Assembly (NCBI GenBank): GCA_024741835.1
Contig: JAENRP010000071.1
Coordinates: 18,834-82,833 of the forward strand
Source of the DNA: Diplocarpon mali
Lineage: Eukaryota; Ascomycota; Leotiomycetes; Helotiales; Drepanopezizaceae
Direction of reading: 5' to 3'
DNA length: 64,000 bases
Below are positions 25,331 to 38,534 of the stretch, one piece after another. Under the pieces are notes generated by a model. It saw only the letters and a list, made by a program, of their open reading frames with translations, was not told the DNA's origin and made no database searches. Made by a program: the position numbers and the translations under genes. Numbering within the stretch: position 1 is the stretch's first letter; every line of letters starts with the position of its first letter.

Positions 25331-28300
25331 GAGGCAGTTGGCCTGGCATTATTATTTTTCTATTTTTATTATTTTTCTCCTTTTTTTTTTTTTTATTTGT
25401 ATTTTTAGATTTATTTACTAACCTATTTTATATCTGGCCTATTATCTTCCAAGTGACTATAATCATCTATACCACTTTCCTAAGCCTTTAGCTAAGCTTA
25501 TAGGTTCTAAGGTGGCCCTGGCTTTATAGGATTAGCCTAATGAAAGTCGCGAATCTTATATAAGGATCCTGCAAAATTTGAGGCATAATACTAACTTGAA
25601 TCAGGGTTATAACTAATCCATTTGACCTAGTACTTTAGCTTTCCTTAAGATAGGCGTATACTTAGTATCTTAGATACTTTATACTCTTTTTACCTAGCGA
25701 TCTTTTTTATAGTAGGCCGGGGTTATTCCTAACCTAGCAAAAGGTTCTGTAGATCTTTGAATAGTAGCTCTAGCGCAAAGATATTATATATTATAAAACC
25801 TATAGGCAGCTTAATCTAATATAAATTGCCTACCTTTTTAAAAACCTCGAACGGACTATCCTATTAATTGGCCAGTTTCCTATTAAAGCGGTAGTTCTTA
25901 AGATTTTTTATTAAAAGGTAGACTATATCTTTAAGTTTCTAATCAATTTCCCTTTAGTATTAATTCGTAGACTTACGCATTTTCTCTTAGGCGCGTTTTA
26001 TATTGCCTTTTGCTACTTCCTAAGCTGCGTGCATCCTCTCTACTACTAGCTTAGCTTTTGCCTAGTTCAATTTCTCCTATAGGCTAGACGGTTTCGGAGG
26101 GATCTAGTCCCAACTTATCTAAGGTGCAACTCTATACTTAAGCTAATATAAGGTTATACCGATCGAAGCGTAAGGTAGAGTCGATTGCGCATAATCTATT
26201 AATAGAATTAATTTACTCTAATTATCTTAATAGTAATTAATAAAAGGCCTTAGCCTTAAATCAATATACTTATTCATAATCTCCGTTTGGCCGTCAGTCT
26301 CCTTATAGTACGCTATAGAGAGTTTAATCTTAATACTAATAATATAGCAGAACTCTCTTTAAAATGAGAAGACGAATTAAGGGCCTTGGTCTAAGGTAAT
26401 TGTCTCTAAAGTATAGCCGAATCGATAAATCTACTAAACGAACAATTAGGCAGTTCCTTAAGCGTCGATATCTTTTTAATAAGGAATTATAACAGCGCTC
26501 TTATTAAGTCGGTCTATAAAAACCAGGATTCGATCAAAGCCGTACTTATTAGGAGGGAAATCCTTAAAATTTAAATATAAGTGCTGTATAGGATAGTTAG
26601 GAATAGGAAGGGGCTGTAAGAGACCTTATTGTTTAATTGTCTTCGAATGCAAGAATTGATAAGGTCTATAGTTTGCGATGAATCTTTTGCAGTCCGAACC
26701 TATCCTGACCTAATAGTACTTAAGAGCAAGTAGCTAGTAGGTCTTTAAGCTATTAAGGTATATGCTTAAAGGTTGGTTATAAGCTTCCTAAATTAGATAA
26801 GTGTATAAGGGAGTATTATAGTATATGTAAAGACGCTCCTTAAAGTAAAGCAATCTGTCTTTTAAGGAGTAGTTCTTAAGGAGGTTGGCGCGAATCTTTT
26901 AAAAGGATTTGCAGTTGTTTTAATAAAGCTTCTTAATTAAGTTAAAGGAATCCTTAGGTCGATTTAGGGTCAAATCGGGATTATCGGTTGATATTAGGGC
27001 AAGGGTGCCTTCGGTAGATTCGGCGAGAAATTTGTCGGCCAGTTCGGTATTAATTCAAGGGTCTAACTAGGCTAGGGAAATCAGAACCTAGGATCGGCTA
27101 TCTAGCTTCGCTTACTTATAAACTGGCACATCCTACTCTTAGCAGTTAAGAATATCGGCCTTCCGGTTGTCTTTATTAGAAGTATATACAATTCGAAAAT
27201 TGAAGTCAAATAGGAATTCTATCTATCGATACTATTTTATAGTCAGAACCTTAGTAGTCATAAAGTACTTAAGGGAGTAGTAATCTGAGTAAATATCAAC
27301 TCGCTCTTTAAGTGATATAAGCTTAGGTCTCTATTTGTAGTAGGATTCGATAATAGCAAAGAGTTCCTTATTATATATTTCCCAATTAGGTTTGTAGCTA
27401 AAGAGTATATATGAATAGAAGCCAATTAGGTACTATTGCTTATTAGAGTATTACTAAGAAAGTATTCTAGCGACGATACCGTTAGAAGCATCAGTTTCCA
27501 GCTTTATAAGTAAGTTAGGGTTAAAATAGTAAATCTGCTGAATCGAGAGCAACTGCTTATAAAGCTCTTTAAAAGCGATTCGGCACTCTTCTGTCCAATT
27601 CTAAGGCACTATTAGTTAGGTCAGAACTAAGAGGGGTTTAGCGATTAGCCCGAAGTTGCAAATAAATTGTTAATAGAACCTGTAAAATCCTAGGTAGGAC
27701 TTCACTTTAATAACAGTTTTCAAGTACTTTTAATTGCGTAGCAGTTCGACCTTTTTAAGGTCTAGTTCGATCTTAGTTATTATTAAAATGTATCTGAGAT
27801 ATTGAGTTTAAGTAATATAGAACTCGCACTTCTTAATATCTACTTAAAGGCTAGCCTTTAAGAGTTGTTTTAGCACCTTTTTAATATAACCTTAATGCTC
27901 TTTAATATTCTTTAAGTAAATTAAAATATCGTTTAAATACGCTATATAAAAATCATTTAAGTAATTTAAAAGAATATTATTCATATACTGCTAATAAGTA
28001 CTAGGTCTATTATAAAGGCCGAATGGGAGAACCTTGCATTTATAGGATCTGTACCTTATTCGAAAGGTAGTATATTCCTCTGATTCAGGGTCTATTTGTA
28101 TCCGATTGAAAGCGGCTTGAATATCCAGTTTTATAAAGATCTTGGCTTTAGATACTCGCCTTAAAAGCTCGTCTATCCTTAGAATCGGGTAAGCGTCCTT
28201 TCGAGTTAGTGCATTTAGCTTCCGGTAGTCTATGCAAAATCGGAGGCTACCGTCAGCCTTCTTTATAAATAGTACTAGCAAAGCAAAGGGGCTAGTACTT

Positions 28301-31033
28301 GTCTTAATAAAGCCTTTGTCTAAATTCTCGAGTAAGTACTCCTTTATAACCTTAAGCTCTTTAGTAGATTAATAGTAGAAGGGCGAATAGGCGTTAGGCA
28401 GGGGCCCTTTTAACTATATCTTATAATTGTAGTACTAATAAGGAAGGAGGGTATCCGCATCCCTTTTTAAGAAAGCTTATCTTAGAGATCAGTACTATTT
28501 TAAGAGTCGATTGTTAATCAGCTTTTCGATATTGGGATTCTTAGGCTTATATCTTTCCTTTAGAATCCTATCCACTTTGTAAATACTGGTTTAAAAGAAC
28601 TCTATCTCCTTATACTTTATATTATAATAAAAGGCGTTAGTACTAATTTCGCAAATAGGAATTGCAGCTTTAGGGCATTTGCAAATAGGGTTAGATTATA
28701 GTCGATTTATATTAGACTGTTTTCTTAGATCTGGCTTAGTTATAAGCAGGGGCGCGGGCCTAGTGATAGTAATAGGGATCTCGCGCTTAGCTAAAACTAT
28801 TAAATTAACGCAAGACTATCTTCTATTGATCTATCGAGCTTTGTTTATAGCTATTTCCTATTCTTTGCAATTGATATCAGCTTAATAATCGGATCGGATC
28901 TGAAGTCCTTTAGAAGGGGGAAGACAGATGAGAATTTCCTTTGCGAATTGAGGAGATAGGGGGTAATACGAAGGCTATATAAATTGGTTTTCCTTTGGAT
29001 TAAGTTTCAATCGAAATCGGCGTATCCATTTGACTCTAATAATAGCATTGCGCTGGCCTAAGTTGAGAATAACCCAAGGGCAGTTGTAAATACGCCTTCT
29101 ATCAATTGTTAAGTAAAAGCGCATATAGTGCGTAGCTTATGCGTAAATAGTATTTTAAAATCTATAGATAGGAATAGGGGCTGGTAAAGGAAGAATTTGA
29201 AAGCCGGTTGCTTTCGAAAGATATATAGAAAGGGAACGATTTAAAAATAGGTAATTAAGGGCTCTAGTATTTATTAAAGTTAATAATAATACTCTAAGTC
29301 CATTTATATTAATAGTATAAGAGGTTAGGAATTACTTCCCTCTTATTAAAGAGTTAAGATCTAGCTTTAATAAGTTGCACTTTCGCAGGCCTAAGTAAGA
29401 GTCTTTTCCTAGGCCTCTTTATTTTCCTAATCTTCCTTTATTTCGACCCTATTCTTAATTGAGTCTAAAGTCGGATTAGCTTCCTTTGCATCTTCTAAGG
29501 CATTAATCTTACTTATAAAAGGGCACTTAGTTTTATAATAACTAGTTTTGCTATAGGTCTAGCAGGTGGCTTGCTTAAGGGGCAAAGTAGGAGAACTAGC
29601 CTTAGCTGGCGTATCTTAGTAAAAAGGGGTAGTCGGCTTTAGGGCTAGTGTCCTAGAAACTCGGGTGGTACTTCTAGCGCTTAGACCGCGAGCGGTCTTA
29701 TTAAAGAGCGAACCGGATATCTTTTAGTATAATACTAGGATCGCCTTGCTTCTAGTCGAAGGGTTGAGAAGTTGATTGCTTCGGCGTTCGGCATCAAGGG
29801 CGTTTAATTAGTTAACTATAATAGTATAGTCCTTCCCTTAAGAGGCCTTAGCTAAAGCGCAAGTAGCTCTAAGCTAAGGGGTAATCTTGTTTTATATAAA
29901 GAAGAACTACTTAGATCTTAAGACCTCTCCTTAGATCGCGGTAGATTAGAATCGGGCTTGAAACTAAGGGAAAGTTTCTTTAGAATGACCGGCTTCTCTT
30001 ATATAAAGGTAATGAAAAGTAGATTAAAATAGGTCTACCTCTTAGCTAGTTAAAAAGTAACTGCTTAATAGTTCTACTATTTCTTAATAGTTCCAAAAGG
30101 GGTTAGTCTCCGAAAGGTACTAGGGTTCGAGGTACGTTTAGGCTTATCCTATAGTAGATCCTTAAATAAGGGCTTAGCAAGCTCGCTTATTCGGATATAA
30201 GTCGGCGTTGACTTGCAGTCAGTCTCGGACTAAAGCTAACTATTGCTTATATATTAAGGAGGTTCTATTATCAAAGGGGGTGATCTTTTTAATCAGCTGA
30301 ATTTTTAGCCGTTTCGTATCCGTATCGACTTCTAGAGGAGGCTAAGTCTCGCGAGGGTAGGTAGAATCTCGCTCGGTAGTCTAATATACGCGCTAAGCCG
30401 TCTCTTAGCTTTAATAAGCTAGGGTCTCTAAGCTAGAGATAGCTTAAGCAATCCTACTAATCTTACTTTACAATTATCGATTAGATTAGTCTTAGCGTTA
30501 TATAAATTCCTTTAAACCTAAGACTATTCCTTATAAGACATTCGGGTTCGAAAAGTCTTATTTATCTCGGTTAGCTCGGCTATATCGTTATAGTCTCTTG
30601 CCCTTGGCAGCAGAGGAAGGTCCGGCCCTAGGGGCTAGAGTAAGGGTACTCCCTATAGAAGCTAGTTCCTTAAACGAACTAGGTATATTCTATATTTGCT
30701 AACTTCCGGCTAATAAGGAATTCATTTTACCGATTTTGGTTTTAATAAGGATTCGGTTAAAAAGGGGTTCTATAGAAAAAGGGTTCTAGTAGCGTAGTGC
30801 TCTCCTAACTTCTGCCTATAGCGCTTTTATAAAAGGAGTAGTTAAGAAAATCCGGCTAATGAAAGCGTTCCTCGATTATACTAGTTAATAAGCTACACTT
30901 AAGCTCCCAGTTTGTCTAAGAGATCTTTAGGATCCTAACTCTATCGAAAGTCGAAATAACTACGAATCGATTTTCAAAAGGGGTAGGATATTATTAAAAG
31001 CCGTCCCTAGCAAAGAAGAACTTCTTCATTTAA

Positions 31034-31340
31034 TATAATAACACAGAACCGCCGAAGTGCGAGATCAAGTATAAGAGCAAGAAGTGGTGCAAAAGGCGTA
31101 TTCTATAGGTCTAATACAAAGGAAACAAAGAAGTTAGAGAACCCTCCTTAGGGGAGAGCCCTTCTTCCTTATATATATAGCAGCTAGAAGCTCTATTGCC
31201 TATTTATATAATATTATGTAAGAATATCCTTTTGCACCTTTGGGGTCGATTTGAGAAAACCCTATATCAAATCGAGATTGCAAAACCTTAAAACGCCATA
31301 CTCCCAGGTAATTGCACTAAGTGGAGGTGCAGCCGTTACA
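31034..31340. repeat. D right LTR (307 bp)
   Basis: Starts TATAATAACACAG (RIP-changed TGTAACGACACAG) and ends with intact GCCGTTACA before TSD CCTAA. Confidence 0.93.
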
Positions 31341-32767
31341 CCTAACGGTATTCTTATACGCGCTAGCTACTCCTTTCGTATACTCTGCAGTATCTATAGG
31401 CTTAAATAATCAGCCTATGATTAGAACCTCTTATATAGCTCTGCTTTAATAGAAATAGGATTCGTTTAAAGCCTAGCTAACCCTTATCTATTTACCTATA
31501 TTAAGCGTAGAATCAAGTTGCTACTATATATTAACGATATTGCTATAGCTATAAAAACAACTACTTAATTGGATTGGTTCTTTATAATAATTCGGAAACG
31601 TTTTAATACCAAGGATCTAAGGGGAATTCATAAGATCCTTAGCATCCGCGTTATAAGGAACCGCTCTACTTAAGAACTCTGGTTAGATTAAGAGTAGTAT
31701 ACTAAGAAGATCCTAGACCAAATAGGACTCTCTACTTATACTCCTAACTTTAAGCCAAAGCGTACTCCAATCGAAGGAAAGTATAATAAGTTAGAGCCTA
31801 CTAATAAAAATAAGTAAAGAGGAGATCTAAAGAAGTACTAATAGGATATTAAAGCGATTATATATACTATAGTATATATAAGACTAGATATCGCCTTTAT
31901 TATTAGGCAACTTAGTCAGAACTTAAAGGATCCGACGATTTAATATGAGAATGTAGTTAAGCGACTTAAAAGGTACCTTTGATCGATAATTATATAGAAG
32001 GTAAGATATAGACTAATAAAATATATAAGCGTAAAGCTTAAGGTATATACCAATTCCGACTGGGCAAATATGAAAGGTTGGAAAAGTATATTTAAAAGCG
32101 TAGCAATACTATATAGCAGACCTATATTATAGGAAAGTAGGAAGCAGAAATCAATAGCTACCGCAAGCACTAAGGCTAAATATATATTAATATTATCAAA
32201 TTATAAGCAAGGATTATAAATTACCTAAGTTTTAAAAGATATAGGTTTTACTAAGTATATTAGATAAGATAAGAACTATATTAATCTTTAAGCAGATAAT
32301 ATAAGAGCGATTGCACTTATAAAGAATCCATACTTATATAAGCGATCGAAATATATCGATATTGCCTACTACTTTATCCGTAACCTTATTATAAAAAACA
32401 AGTTATCAATTACCTATATCCTAACTGATTAAATAGTAGCAGATGGATTTATAAAGCTATTAAAGATAGTTATAAAGTTCGAAGCGTTTAAAGATATGCT
32501 AGGGTTATAGAAGATAGTAAGGGCTTAGCAGGCTTAAGGACGACTCCTGGGCCCGCCCTACGAGTTAAGTCATATAGTCTTATAAAGGAACACTTTTAGA
32601 AATTTAACTCCTAGTCCCGCCCTACGAGTGGGATTAGTAATTTCAATAGAGGTTGCTATTAATTGATTGTTTTTAATTTAAAGAGATACTTAGGAGTTGG
32701 ATTAGTATAAAAGGATAGTTATTATTTTCCTAACTATAGGTCAATTAGAGTAAGGTCTAAGTAAGGG

Positions 32768-32962
32768 TATTAAGATAAGTGATATAGCTATCACTCTAAT
32801 GTATTATCATATAACCCTACTGCTTAGTTAGTAGGATATTAATATGTATATAGCTATAGGTAAGAAAGGGGTAACCTTCCTTCCTTAACTCTTACTAATA
32901 TATCGACTATCGACCTCTAGAAGTTTCCGTTACCTACTGCGCCGACTCACTTAAGCTCAATA
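32768..32962. repeat. B1 right LTR (195 bp)
   Basis: Starts TATTAAGATAAGTGATA, ends GCTCAATA, followed by TSD GCTTT at 32963-32967. Confidence 0.92.
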
Positions 32963-35900
32963 GCTTTAAATAAAAATGTAAAAGGAATTAACTAATTCAA
33001 AGCCTTGTAAAATATATAGGACGCAGTTCTGGCTCTACTTAGCGCTGAAAAGTATAAAATTACCTTTAGGGTAGGTTTATAAAATGCAATTAGTAAGACA
33101 ACTATTCGAATACCGGCAGGCTTTATAGAGTTCTTAATTATAGAGGCAGATATACCGTTTTTAGTCTGCTTATAATAACTCGACAAAATGGGAGCTAAAT
33201 ATAATAATCTACGCAATTTGCTTATTATTAATAAGGAGAAATACTTAATTATTAGAAAATATAAGTACTTATAGCTCTTACTTAATATAATAGAGTAACT
33301 TCTAATAATTTCAAAGGGTATAATTAATATATGCTACTTAATAGAAATAGAGATCTAAAGGCTATATAAAAGATTTGGACATCCTTTGGTAAAACGCCTT
33401 AAATACCTCTTAAACTAGGCCGGTCATAATATCAACTCTAGTATTATAGCAAGAGTAAGGGAAATATACCAATATTATCAACTCTACGCTAACGCTCCTT
33501 ATAGATTCCGATTTAAGCTATAAGATAATATCGACTTTAATTATACTATATATATCGATATTACTTAGTTCAGTAGAAGGAACGCCCTTTATATAGTTAA
33601 TGAAGCGATAGGATTTAAAGCCGTAAGGTTCTTATAAAAGGGAATAGAAGCACATTCGGCCGACGCAGTATTTTAAGCCCTTAAATTAGCTTAGTTAGAT
33701 ACGTATATTAGACCTCCTGATTTTATAATATACAACTATAGCATTAACTTTAACTCGGCAGAGTTTAGAAGCTCTTTAAGATCTATAGGAATAACCCTTA
33801 AACTAGTTCCTATAGAGGCGTACCACTCTATTAGTAAGGTTAAATGGTATTATCGCCCTTTAAGACGTGCCTTTAAGATAATAATAGCTAAACACCCTTG
33901 ATTAAGCGATAATAAGAGGCTGCAAATAGCTATTAAAGCAGTTAATAATACAGCAGGGCCTAATGGAATGATTCCTACTTTGCTTATTTTCAAGGCATAT
34001 TTAAGGCTAATTGAACTAAATCTACTAAATCCGTTAGTAGAATAAAGGGCAGTAACAATTAAAAAGGCTATAAAGGAAGTAAGGAAGATCTATGCTATTC
34101 GCAAGGTTAATAACGCTTTAGGTATAAGAAATGGCCTTAGAACCACTTATATCCACGATTTGAGGCTAAAAGACCTAGTATTAGTATATTAAGAGAAGGG
34201 AGGATAGATAGGCCTATTTAAGTTCCTAAGCTTAGAGAACGAAACCTATATAGTTGTTATTAGTAGTAGAATAAGGCACTTTAGATCGATAAGCGTATAT
34301 CCATTTAAAATTAATAATAAAGAAAACTGCCTAAAGGAAACTAAAGGAACTGAACTTAAGGATCGAACGATTATTAAAAGGGAGTAAAACGCAACTAATA
34401 TTAATAAAGAAGTAGAGCCCTCTCGCTTAGCTAAGCCGCAACTTAATAGCTGCAAGCAATCGCCAAGAGTAGAGGTTCCCTTTATTAAGCCTATTTCTAG
34501 CCTTCCTATAATCGATAATAACTATAATGCTAAGATATAGATATCCTTTAAAGCAGATAATAAGCTATATATAGCCAAATTAGAGGTATTCCTAATAGAG
34601 AAGGAGAATAGGGACCAGGAACTGTTGCAGAAGCTATAAGCAGAAGGCAAGATTACCACTCCTAGGCGCCCTTTTTAGCAATCTCGCCTAAAGGAGTACT
34701 AAGGGCTAATAAACAGAGGGGTATTTATACTAATGAATAAAAATAACCCTGCTATAAAAGGCAAGAGGATCTTCAAATCGAGAATAGTTAATAAGATAAA
34801 GGGGAAGGAGATAGATCACCTATTTAAGAAATCACGCCTAATTGTATAGGCCTGAAATAATACTAGTAAGAAGGAGGAAGGTATAATCACTTAATCCCTA
34901 ATCATCTAATAAGTAAGCTAACGCCTTTTAGTATCACTTTTAATATCAATCCAGAAACACTTTAAAGAATAGGGCAAAAAGGGCATCCTCGGCCTATAGG
35001 ATATTATATAAGCGTATACCTAGGCAGCTTCGAAGCTACTATGCGATATATTTATATTTCCTTTATAAGATATCGCTAAACTATTCCCTATAGGTACGGT
35101 CTTTAAAGTGGTACTGCTACTCTATAGCATTCCCGAATTAAGAAATCATTAATTTAGCACCTACTATAAGTACTATCGCAGCAATCTTAGTATAGCTAAC
35201 TCAACTTATAACCCTTGTCTATTATTAACCTTAAGCACTTCTCCCTTTTTCAATATAGTAGGAATACAAATAAACGATACTTTAATACTTAGAGAAGCAG
35301 ACTTCTTAAAAAAGGAGAAGGATAAGATCAAAAGGGTAGGATTCCTTATAAAGCTAATACAATACCTATTAAGCACCGAATCACTAGCTTTCAATAGGTA
35401 TATTATTTCTTAAGAAGGGGATATAATACATATGCGACAAAAGGGCCAGGGCCAAAGGCTGGAACTAGTCGATACTTCTTAAGTGGGCTATAAGCAATAA
35501 TACCTAAAGCAAAAAGCAAAAGGAGCTTATTTAGCTATAATCTGCTAGCTAGAAGCTTCCTTCGATTTATTAGCTATAGCCTAATACTAGGATCCGATAG
35601 TTCAAGATATAAAGAATCTAAATAAGCGACTTAAGTAGATTTGAAACAACCCTAAAAGAGGCCTAACCTACCTTGCTATCAATTTGCAGAACGCTAAACT
35701 ATTTGCATTTATTAATAGATCTTTTGCCAATAATAAGGATTTAAGCTCGTAGATCGGCTATATTATCGTACTAGCTATTAAAAAGGAAGGAGAATCGCAG
35801 TTTACTTTAAAAGGCAATATTCTATACTATAGCTCGACGAAGTATAAGAGAGTAATAAGAGCTATACTAGCCTTCGAACTATATATTATAGTAGCGGGTA

Positions 35901-36559
35901 TTAATATGCTAGTTTCTATAGCTACGACGATCGATATAATAACAGCTAAGCTAAGTCTACCCCGCCTCCCTACTATTATATATACAGATTCCCTCTCCTT
36001 ATATAAGTATATTATCAAATTGGGCACTACAAAGGAGAAGCGATTAATAATCAATATAATAGCTATTCGACAATTGTATAAGAATAGGGAGCTTATAAAG
36101 ATACATTAGATTAATAGCGCTAGCAACCCTACTGACATTATAATAAAAGCCAATCCAAATCAGGCCTTTTAGCAACTAGTAGATACTAATTCAATAACTA
36201 TTAAGAAGGAGGGATAGGTATAAAGGCCTATTAAGGCATAACCAGACCTGAAAAGGTCCTAGATTAACGATATTTGATATTTTTAATTGTAAGCTATTAG
36301 CAATTTTTTTATTTATTTTTTATTTTACTATAAGATATATTCCTATACTTACTATTACTACCTTCTTTTTATCTTTTCTTACTTACCTGCGCGTACTTGC
36401 ATTTTTTTTATCACTTAAGTAGTATTAAAGAAAGAGGTTATAGTAAAGTAGCAATTATTATATTACTAAAGATAACGATCTACTAACGATTCTACCCTTA
36501 ATAAGTACTTATCTTAAGCACTAGGATTTCTAAGGCATAGATCCTTAAACCCTTAAGGC

Positions 36560-37400
36560 TTAGAAGCCTTATTACCTAAAGCAGCGGCCAAGTTGGCCTG
36601 CTCCTTTTAAGCTTGCACTTAAGTAAGAGCGGCCGCAATCTCCTCTAGATTCGGCTTATTTAGATTACTAAGATCTAGATCCCTACCCTCTAAAGAGCCC
36701 TTAAAAGGCACCTATTTGCCTTTGCCTTTTTAGCGGCAGATATTATTAAAAGGAGCTTAAGAGCGGCCTCTAGCTGAGCTAGATAGCCCCTTTATACGCT
36801 AGAGGGAGCCGAGCACCTTAGTACCTTAAGTTTTAAAATGCCTAAAGGTAGTATTACCGCCTTAGATAGCGCGCAATAGATCTTACGAATAGTTAATTAT
36901 TAATATTAGATAGATTTAAAGGTATATATAGCTTATTAGGTATTCGTAAGGTCGATACTGCAGTAGAGAGTATAAGCTTCGTTTAGCTAGGCTAGCTAAA
37001 GGGCATCTTAAGTCTTTAGGACTATAGAGATTTATATCTAAGTCTCTTTAAATAGGATTTAGGCCGCCTCTTAGATTGCTTTAATATTACCGCTAACTTA
37101 AGTATCCTAGAGGATAATATACTTATCTTAAGCTTAAATAGGTATCTAAAACGGATATCTATTAAAGGTTATTAGAGCAAGAGGATATTAGAGGGCACTT
37201 ACTAAGATACACTTAGCTTATTACGCAATATAATAGTTATACTTCTTAAAAGTGAGAGTATTAAAGGCGTATATATAGCTGGTATTATTCTTACTAGCCT
37301 CCTTTTTTAATATTATATATATATAACGTACGTATAGCACTCGAAAGGCCTTAGGCAGATCTTCTAAGTTGCATTTAAGCACTATTTAAGTTAGCGATAT
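36560..37400 (-). pseudogene. Antisense Cys-motif ORF relict of copia element C
   Basis: C is coded on the plus strand. This minus-strand frame lies between its RNase H and its right LTR. At 37247-37206 it reads KKYNYYIA, two stops, AKCI. The first and fourth of these aromatic/Asn positions are TAT, each one transition from TGT, so the likely earlier form is C-x2-C-x6-C. Further downstream it reads NLNKPNLEEIAAALT and QANLAAALGNKASKP, an Ala-rich end after a GKGK segment. Broken by many TAA/TAG codons. I infer homology of layout, not of sequence, with the frames in A/E1 and D. Confidence 0.4.
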
Positions 37401-38011
37401 ATATATTAAAGGGGGTCGGCTAACTATCGAGGCACTTACTAATAATAATAATATTAGTAATAAGATAATATAGGATAAGATCTATTAAAGGGTTAATCAA
37501 CTTAAAAGTAAGAAGGGGAATCGACCTACTTATAAGAAGTGGGAGTTAGAGTTAAGAGATCAAGGGAGGAGGGAAGCTTAATATATATGCCTTCTTAAAG
37601 GCCCCTCTTTTCCCTTCTATAGATTATTATAATTCATAGCCATAGTGGATTACAACTCTAGATGACTCTTTAATAAAGAGTCTCGAACCTATTAGAATAC
37701 AATCAGACTATAATCGTACTACTATAAGGCTTGAACAAAGACCTTAGATTGCTTCTATCACTTAGATACCTTTCCTTTCCCTCTTTGCTATTTTATCTTT
37801 GCTATTTGCCTTTATCTTTGCTATTCTACTTTATATATATACTATCCTTATTACTTATTATATCTGCCTTTACTATTAAGCTATTTGTCTTTGCTATTCT
37901 ATTCTTTATTACTATTTGATTATTTGCTACCGATCTGCCTCTTTTATATACCTATTCTACGTACTTCCTTATGCAAGTTGAAAAGGTCTTTTTAAAAGAA
38001 AGTACTATTGG

Positions 38012-38310
38012 TATTAGTACGCAGATTCCTATATAAGAGGCAAGCTATCCTTATTCCTAAGGTCATCTTATATAGCTATACCATATGCGATATAAGGGGT
38101 TTCATATATATTTCAAATGGCTATTCAGCCAAAGGACCTCGGAAGGATATCTATATACGACTAGGAGGGAATATAGAAGGGAGGATATTCAAAGGTATAA
38201 AGGTACTATCTCAGTTATATAAAGATAGATAAATATAATAATAGATTCTTTTTAATAATAAGTACTTAACTATATTCATATGAATATCGATTACTGGTAT
38301 AAAACCTATA
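38012..38310. repeat. C right LTR (299 bp)
   Basis: Starts TATTAGTACGCAGATTCC and ends AAAACCTATA before TSD ATATT (38311-38315). Includes a 74-codon open plus frame that is only a chance frame in the LTR. Confidence 0.92.
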
Positions 38311-38327
38311 ATATTATTATCTGCTAT

Positions 38328-38522
38328 TATTAAGATGGGTGATACAGCTATCACTCCGATATATTATCATGTGACCCTACTGCTTAGTTAGTAGGATATT
38401 GATACGTATATAGCTATAAGAAAGAAAGGGGTAACCTTCCTTCCCTAACTCTTACTAATATATCGACTATCGACCTTTAGAAGTTTCTATTACCTACTGC
38501 GCCGACTTACTTAAGCTTAATA
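38328..38522. repeat. B2 left LTR (195 bp)
   Basis: Starts TATTAAGATGGGTGATACAG, ends GCTTAATA. Followed directly by the primer-binding site. Confidence 0.92.
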
Positions 38523-38534
38523 GGTTATAAGCCC
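38523..38534 (+). other. B2 primer-binding site, half initiator-tRNA-Met type
   Basis: GGTTATAAGCCC, followed by TAGATAG, abuts the LTR. One TG-to-TA transition separates it from a perfect 12-base complement of the initiator tRNA-Met anticodon stem-loop (GGGCTCATAACC). Confidence 0.62.

Larger units (their letters stand above)
23789..31340 (-). mobile_element. Element D: full-length Ty3/gypsy retrotransposon inserted in B1
   Basis: 7552 bp with 307-bp LTRs (23789-24095 and 31034-31340) of the form TGTAACGACACAG...GCCGTTACA and TSD CCTAA (23784-23788 and 31341-31345). The insertion splits B1's reverse-transcriptase region. Coding is on the minus strand. A reverse-transcriptase block is open at 28281-27991 with FIKKADGSLRFCIDYRKLNA and LDIQAAFNRIQIDPESEEYTTF. 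The catalytic YLDD box reads YLND (27942-27916). RNase H with a TDAS motif is at about 27.5 kb, and integrase extends to about 25.7 kb. The gypsy domain order (RT, RNase H, then integrase) is what separates it from the copia elements. A polypurine tract AAAGGGGGGAGGTAG (minus, 24110-24096) abuts the left LTR. Confidence 0.94.
12172..32962 (+). mobile_element. Element B1: Ty1/copia retrotransposon (family 2) inserted in C, interrupted by A and D
   Basis: 195-bp LTRs at 12172-12366 and 32768-32962, starting TGTTAAGATAGGTGATAC, with TSD GCTTT (12167-12171 and 32963-32967). Own sequence is 12172-14751, 21945-23788 and 31341-32962. It totals about 6036 bp, against 6051 bp for sister copy B2. Coding is on the plus strand: gag with a Cys/His knuckle at about 13.6 kb, a protease to pre-integrase region near 13.9-14.2 kb, a tandem-repeat peptide region at 14.28-14.70 kb, integrase at 22.0-22.9 kb, reverse transcriptase at about 23.5 kb continuing at 31.35 kb, and RNase H at about 32.2 kb. 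Many in-frame stops are present. Confidence 0.93.
9490..38310 (+). mobile_element. Element C: Ty1/copia retrotransposon inserted in E1, interrupted by B1
   Basis: 299-bp LTRs at 9490-9788 and 38012-38310 begin TATTAGTACGCAGATTCC. The TSD is ATATT (9485-9489 and 38311-38315). Own sequence is 9490-12171 and 32963-38310, about 8.0 kb. Plus-strand coding relicts occur in copia order. A gag region lies left of 12.1 kb. The protease active-site region FLIDISA is at about 12150-12171. Downstream of B1 there is an ADIPFLVCL block at about 33140, then integrase with YHSIGKVKWYYRPLRRAF at about 33820-33880. Reverse transcriptase follows, and RNase H with YTDSLSLYKYIIKLGTTKEKR is at 35980-36040. A minus-strand antisense relict fills the gap before the 3' LTR. 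I could not assign a primer-binding site. Confidence 0.92.

Noticed and set aside
25600..25860. Chromodomain at the end of the gypsy integrase
   Set aside because: The relict has a plausible position but too many stops and no clear aromatic cage pattern to support the call.
38008..38232. 74-codon plus frame at the right LTR of C
   Set aside because: It lies inside the LTR and is repeated in broken form at 9490-9788. It is not a gene.
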